From Yamagishiella unicocca (taxonomy: Eukaryota > Chlorophyta > Chlorophyceae > Chlamydomonadales > Volvocaceae): a DNA stretch of 64,000 nt. This document shows, in pieces, positions 60,345-64,000 of the stretch (position 1 is the first letter of the stretch; every line of letters begins with the position of its first letter). The stretch is from positions 62,001 to 126,000 of the forward strand of contig BDSL01000150.1 in NCBI GenBank assembly GCA_003116995.1, written 5' to 3'. The notes beneath the pieces are model-generated. The model was not told where the DNA came from, did no database searches, and worked only from the letters and a program-made list of their open reading frames with translations. Both the position numbers and the translations under genes were made by a program.

Positions 60345-60640
60345 TCAAGCCCGGTTTACCCAGGACAAGAAGGGGCGGGGGCCATGTCCTGGACTTAAGA
60401 GAGGCAAGCCGGGCCTAACCCAAGCAGGGGGACCACAGCAAGACCAGCACACCTGAGCAGACACCCCCGAAGGCACAGGGACCTCGCTCGCCGCGGCCAA
60501 GACAGCTCGCCCCCGACAAGATAGACCGGCAGAAGAACCGAACATTGCACGAGCAAGGGGGCAATTCCGGAAGTGGTGCAGGCGAGGGGACACCGGGCCG
60601 GCGGTGGCGGCCCAAGGAAGCTCCCCCCAACCATAGGCGA
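60345..60640 (-). mobile_element. LINE zinc-motif remnant
   Basis: SPRLHHFRNCPLARAM on the minus strand matches TPRLHHFWFCPVAQAV of the 30.7 kb LINE. Downstream sequence leaves frame soon after, so this is a decayed piece of a third copy. Confidence 0.6.
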
Positions 60641-61620
60641 CGAATTGCGTAGTATAATGCTGGCGTTACTACTATGCTGGCATTTCCGGTGGCGCTGCAT
60701 GCTACTGCTCTGGAAAGGTGAAGCCAGCACTAGGGGCCCCAGGACCTGATGACAAGTTGGAGCCTGACGGTATGCACAACAGCGCCCGGGTTCCCCACAA
60801 TAATGACATCCCAGCAGGTACAGGTACTGTACGCTAAGGCCAGTCGTCCAGTCCAGGACAGCACGCGATAGATCCCATCGTCCACACGCTCTCCCATCCA
60901 CGCTCTCCCGAAACCAAAAGTCATAGAAACACCCCTATTGTGAATCGAAGGCAAAATACGTGGATACTAGACACTGGAAGATGGATGAGGACTTAAGTAA
61001 GGAAAGTTCGATATTTATACAATTTGAGGGATTGGATACTCGCTCCGTGTCGGGTCAGTGAGGCGTCCTGCGCTCGGACTATTGTTACGGTACGCCCATC
61101 CACGCATATAAAACCGAAAATAACATATTTGCACGATCATCTGCTTCACGAAGAAGACGGTTCCCGTCTTTGCGTTACAGCAGATACATACTGTGCTGCC
61201 AGTACCTGTGGTACACCGTACCTGTGATAATATACTGTGCTGCCAGTACCAGTACCTGCCAGTACTGCGCGCGACTGTGCTGCCAATACGTACCTGCGTT
61301 GCACCGAGGGTCGCTGCGCGACCCAGGCGCTGCGCGCCACTAACTATACCATCAACGAGAAAACGCGCCCAACCGTCACGCCAGGAGACCGTACACAGAG
61401 ATACCGACCGGTAGCAGTTAAAGCGCAACCGAAGGCGACTTGGCACTGCCCACAGCGAAATCCCGGGTGGAAGGGCTGGGAACTATAGAGGCCACCCCCC
61501 CGACAGAGGGACAACGCCTCTTAGTACTTGAAGAGCAACAGACGGCAGACAACTGCTACACAACTACTCGTGCTCGATGGCTCCACCTTCGGGTCCGGAA
61601 CCGATGTTCAACACTCATCA
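60641..61620. other. Unassigned, with short direct repeats
   Basis: Around 61190-61290 the words GTGCTGCCAGTAC and AGTACCTG repeat several times. About 61489-61555 resembles 2045-2115 and is probably another dispersed repeat. No gene is seen. Confidence 0.4.
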
Positions 61621-61690
61621 CTCAGTGTCAGGCGATGTGCCCGATGGTTCTCCCTCTTGGTCTGGAACCCACCGTAACCGTTACAACAAC
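61621..61690 (+). mobile_element. Short LINE family 1 tail
   Basis: Only the last 70 bp of the family (CAGTGTCAGGCGATGTGCCC to CCGTAACCGTTACAACAA), a severely 5'-truncated insertion or a tail-derived short element. Confidence 0.7.
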
Positions 61691-61799
61691 TCAGGTTTGA
61701 ATCCCACGCTCTGCCTCCTCCCGTGGTGCAAGTGGGTGATCAACGAACCCCGATCGGCTCTCGGGTTGACGAGCCAGCACTGACGGGTGGAGGTTGCTT

Positions 61800-62240
61800 T
61801 CGCTCGTGAAACGATCATCCGTGCTGCAGTACTGGTGGATTCCTGATCGGCCCGGGTTGTCTTGGGGAGCGGGGTTTCCCGTGCTTCATACTTTCTGGCT
61901 CTATAGGCGTGTTGAGCCCTGCTAGGGGTCCGTGCCTTATGGGATGAGAGGTGGCTGGTTCCGATGTTTGCATCGTTGCGGCGCTTCACTGGTTCGTCGG
62001 GTACTGGGCTGTTAGGTTGGTTAGTGGCCAGTTCCTGATAGGGGAGCCTCTAGTGCAAATTCCCCCTGGGGTGCTGGCTGCTGCTCTGTATGCCTATGGC
62101 CTGTCAATTTGGTGTTCTGGTGGTTTGCCTTTGTTTCGGTGCAGGTCGGTTTTTGTTTCCTCCGTCTTGTTCAGTGTCAGGCGATGCGCCCGATGGTTCT
62201 ACCTCTTGGTCTGGAACCCACTGTAACCGTTACAACAAGT
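61800..62240 (+). mobile_element. LINE 3'-end copy (family 1)
   Basis: It matches the complement of 30704-31100 and the direct copy at 33611-33985 over about 350 bp, ending in CTGTAACCGTTACAACAA. It starts a little further 5' (the CCCGGGTTGTCTTGGGGAGC stretch), still within the 3' untranslated region. Confidence 0.8.
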
Positions 62241-63246
62241 ACGTGCCGTTACAATTCGTCATTAGGATGCCACGCCAACAACGTGCCAAGACAGACCTGG
62301 ATCGATTACGCCAGGGCCTGTTGATATATACCGCACGATACGCAGATACACGAACAGTGACGGCAACATGTGTTGCGGATAAGAATATCTCCTCACCCCT
62401 AGCCATTTGCTTGCTACCAAATTCCGCCAAGCCACGAAGACATCCGAGTCCCTATGGTAAGCAACCAAGTCACCTTTCGGTAACCCGCCACCGAGAACGG
62501 GTTTGTCTAGGACCAAACCGTAAACCTCCAGTATAGTAGCAATGCGGCCCCGAAAAGGCTCGCGCACCGACCCAAAACATGGATAAGCGGTGCGCCAGCG
62601 GACAGACGGGCGGGTAAATTATGTACGACATGAACATGCCAAGCTTGTACACGGCAACATGGCATTGAGCCGTGCGCAGGGCGACTAGGGGACGCGTGGA
62701 TGCAATGATGCCCAGATCGTCGCAAGACGACCCGGTCGAGTAATGAGAGTCCATCTGCCGCGTGGATCAGGCTCGCTCCTGCAGCCGCGCCGAAAAACAA
62801 ACCCATGATGACCTCTTCATGCGAACCCATGACCTCCTCAAGGTAACAATAACCGGCGAGCAACTGCTTAACCTCCTTACGGCCAGGTAGCACCCACACC
62901 TGCGTTTGACCCTCATCAGGCGGATAATAAACAAGGACGGCAACCACCGCCACCATAGTGCATGGCACGCGTCATGCATTTGTCGTCCGTCAGCAGTAAT
63001 TAGGATGCCTATTATGTCAGGCGGAACATGGAAAAACGCAAACGCAACCACATCCCGCCCTGCTGTTCGCCCGCATCCAACACCGTCATCCAACACCGTC
63101 ATCCAACACCGTCCGCAACCCACAATGACCCCACATCAAGAATGAAGGAAAATAAAGCGATACTACACTGGGGCGCGAAAGGCCTCCACGTCAGCGGAAT
63201 CCGCAGTAGCGGCTTCGCACCACAATAACAAAGGTTAGGGCTGACG
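62241..63246. other. Intergenic region
   Basis: Minus-strand frames at 62262-62567 and 62507-62968 look somewhat coding, but no family motif or splice-consistent model could be set up. A three-fold ATCCAACACCGTC repeat lies at about 63075-63112. Confidence 0.35.
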
Positions 63247-63251
63247 TTACA
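63247..63251 (-). terminator. Polyadenylation signal TGTAA (minus strand)
   Basis: TTACA on the plus strand, 186 bases beyond the stop of the oxidase gene. Confidence 0.5.
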
Positions 63252-63436
63252 TGCTTAGGCATCCACGCCCATGCGCAAATTATATTCAACTATCAAATGC
63301 ACAAGCACATGCACACAAGGTGGATCAGCCCACTCGGGGGACGTCCGCAATACTTCCGCGACGTAGCGGCAACTCTAACTAACGGCACACATGCACAACG
63401 ACCCACGACAACGCAAGCGTCCAGTGCCGCACGTGT

Positions 63437-64000
63437 TTAGGCGTCTTGCAATTGGAACCAGTGGCCCTCACTGTAGGTGTTGCCGTTGGATGTCATGTCT
63501 CCCAGCAGGAATAACATGTAGTAGCCGTAGGGTGCCACGGAGGGCTGCCACGTGGGGGGCGCGCGGAGCCTGACGATGCCGTTCTCGTTAGACACAACCA
63601 CCTGTGTGCCAGAGCGGCAGGGTGGATAAGAATAGACATTCACATTGCTGAAATGCTCGCCGGGCAGCTGCACGCGTTGAAACCCACCAAGAGGATGACT
63701 CGCTGGTTGGTGTTGATCGAGTGGGTGGTGGCGCACGGCGCAGCCATGGAGGCCCCAGTGATGCTGCCGCCGTACGTGTACGACACCTCAAACTCCCTGT
63801 GCGGTTGGTGCACGATTGGAGGGTGCACACCATTAGTTCAAGGTTACCTACGTGCACAATGTCGGCTGGGAGGGGAAGAAGGCAGGCGGCAGCTATCTAC
63901 CCGGTGTCGCCAGCGCGCGATTGTGTATGCTACAGGGAGCCGAGGGCACTCTGGGTGTGCGGTGTCACCGAGTACTTACGCGCCGCGAGAGATGAAGTCT
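63437..64000 (-). CDS. Copper-radical oxidase (glyoxal/galactose oxidase-like), C-terminal part
   Basis: The family oxidises aldehydes or primary alcohols to acids or aldehydes plus hydrogen peroxide and is normally secreted. Minus-strand exons: 63980-64000 (runs off the window), 63688-63796, 63437-63601, phases 2 then 0. Together they give the C-terminal immunoglobulin-like DUF1929 domain: DFISRGAEFEVSYT, then ATTHSINTNQRV with the His that is one of the copper ligands in galactose oxidase, then APYGYYMLFLLG, ending HWFQLQDA and TAA. The catalytic Tyr-Cys pair and the Kelch propeller would lie beyond the right edge and cannot be checked. Several such oxidases occur in volvocine algae, some linked to the extracellular matrix. 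Confidence 0.8.

Noticed and set aside
61684..61735. tRNA-like B-box (GGTTTGAATCC)
   Set aside because: No matching A-box, no T-arm stem and no acceptor stem; it directly follows a LINE tail.
62470..62968. Possible membrane-protein exons on the minus strand
   Set aside because: Hydrophobic patches suggested a transporter-like domain, but no motif held up and frames could not be joined by splice sites.

Overview
The window looks like nuclear DNA of a green alga of the chlamydomonadalean (volvocine) type. Its genes are split by many short GT-AG introns, and several are followed by the algal polyadenylation signal TGTAA. The gene set includes an early light-induced protein, a chloroplast pseudouridine synthase, a starch-binding CBM45 protein, secreted sulfotransferases, a GT90 glycosyltransferase and a copper-radical (glyoxal/galactose) oxidase. 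The species cannot be told from the sequence. Exon models were built by hand from protein-family motifs, splice signals and codon phase. No search was run.

Layout: 1-9.6 kb is gene-poor and repeat-rich, with an inverted-repeat DNA element, G/C-rich repeats and two exon-like pieces of an unknown minus-strand gene. At 9.67-14.09 kb (+) lies an eight-exon plastid-type pseudouridine synthase. At 15.23-16.87 kb (+) is a secreted GT90 glycosyltransferase. At 18.12-19.45 and 23.84-25.22 kb (-) are two paralogous secreted sulfotransferases with identical intron positions, separated by a second copy of the DNA element and about 3 kb of unassigned sequence. At 28.53-29.63 kb (+) is a complete Nudix hydrolase. 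At 30.3-34 kb is a cluster of LINE fragments in both orientations, including a dead reverse-transcriptase copy. At 37.07-38.26 kb (+) is an ELIP-like protein. At 42.69-46.95 kb (+) is an eleven-exon small CBM45 protein. At about 47.8-54.49 kb (+) is a TMEM62-like metallophosphoesterase membrane protein. 55-62.3 kb is mostly retrotransposon remains, and 63.44-64 kb (-) holds the 3' end of a copper-radical oxidase.

How the genes fit together: the GT90 enzyme and the two sulfotransferases sit next to each other, all carry signal peptides and share an AT-rich composition unlike the GC-rich genes on either side, so they may build or decorate a sulfated extracellular-matrix glycan. The oxidase at the right edge belongs to a family also found in algal matrix. 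The pseudouridine synthase, ELIP and CBM45 protein point to the chloroplast (rRNA modification, photoprotection, starch). No bacterial operon, CRISPR array, rRNA or convincing tRNA was seen.
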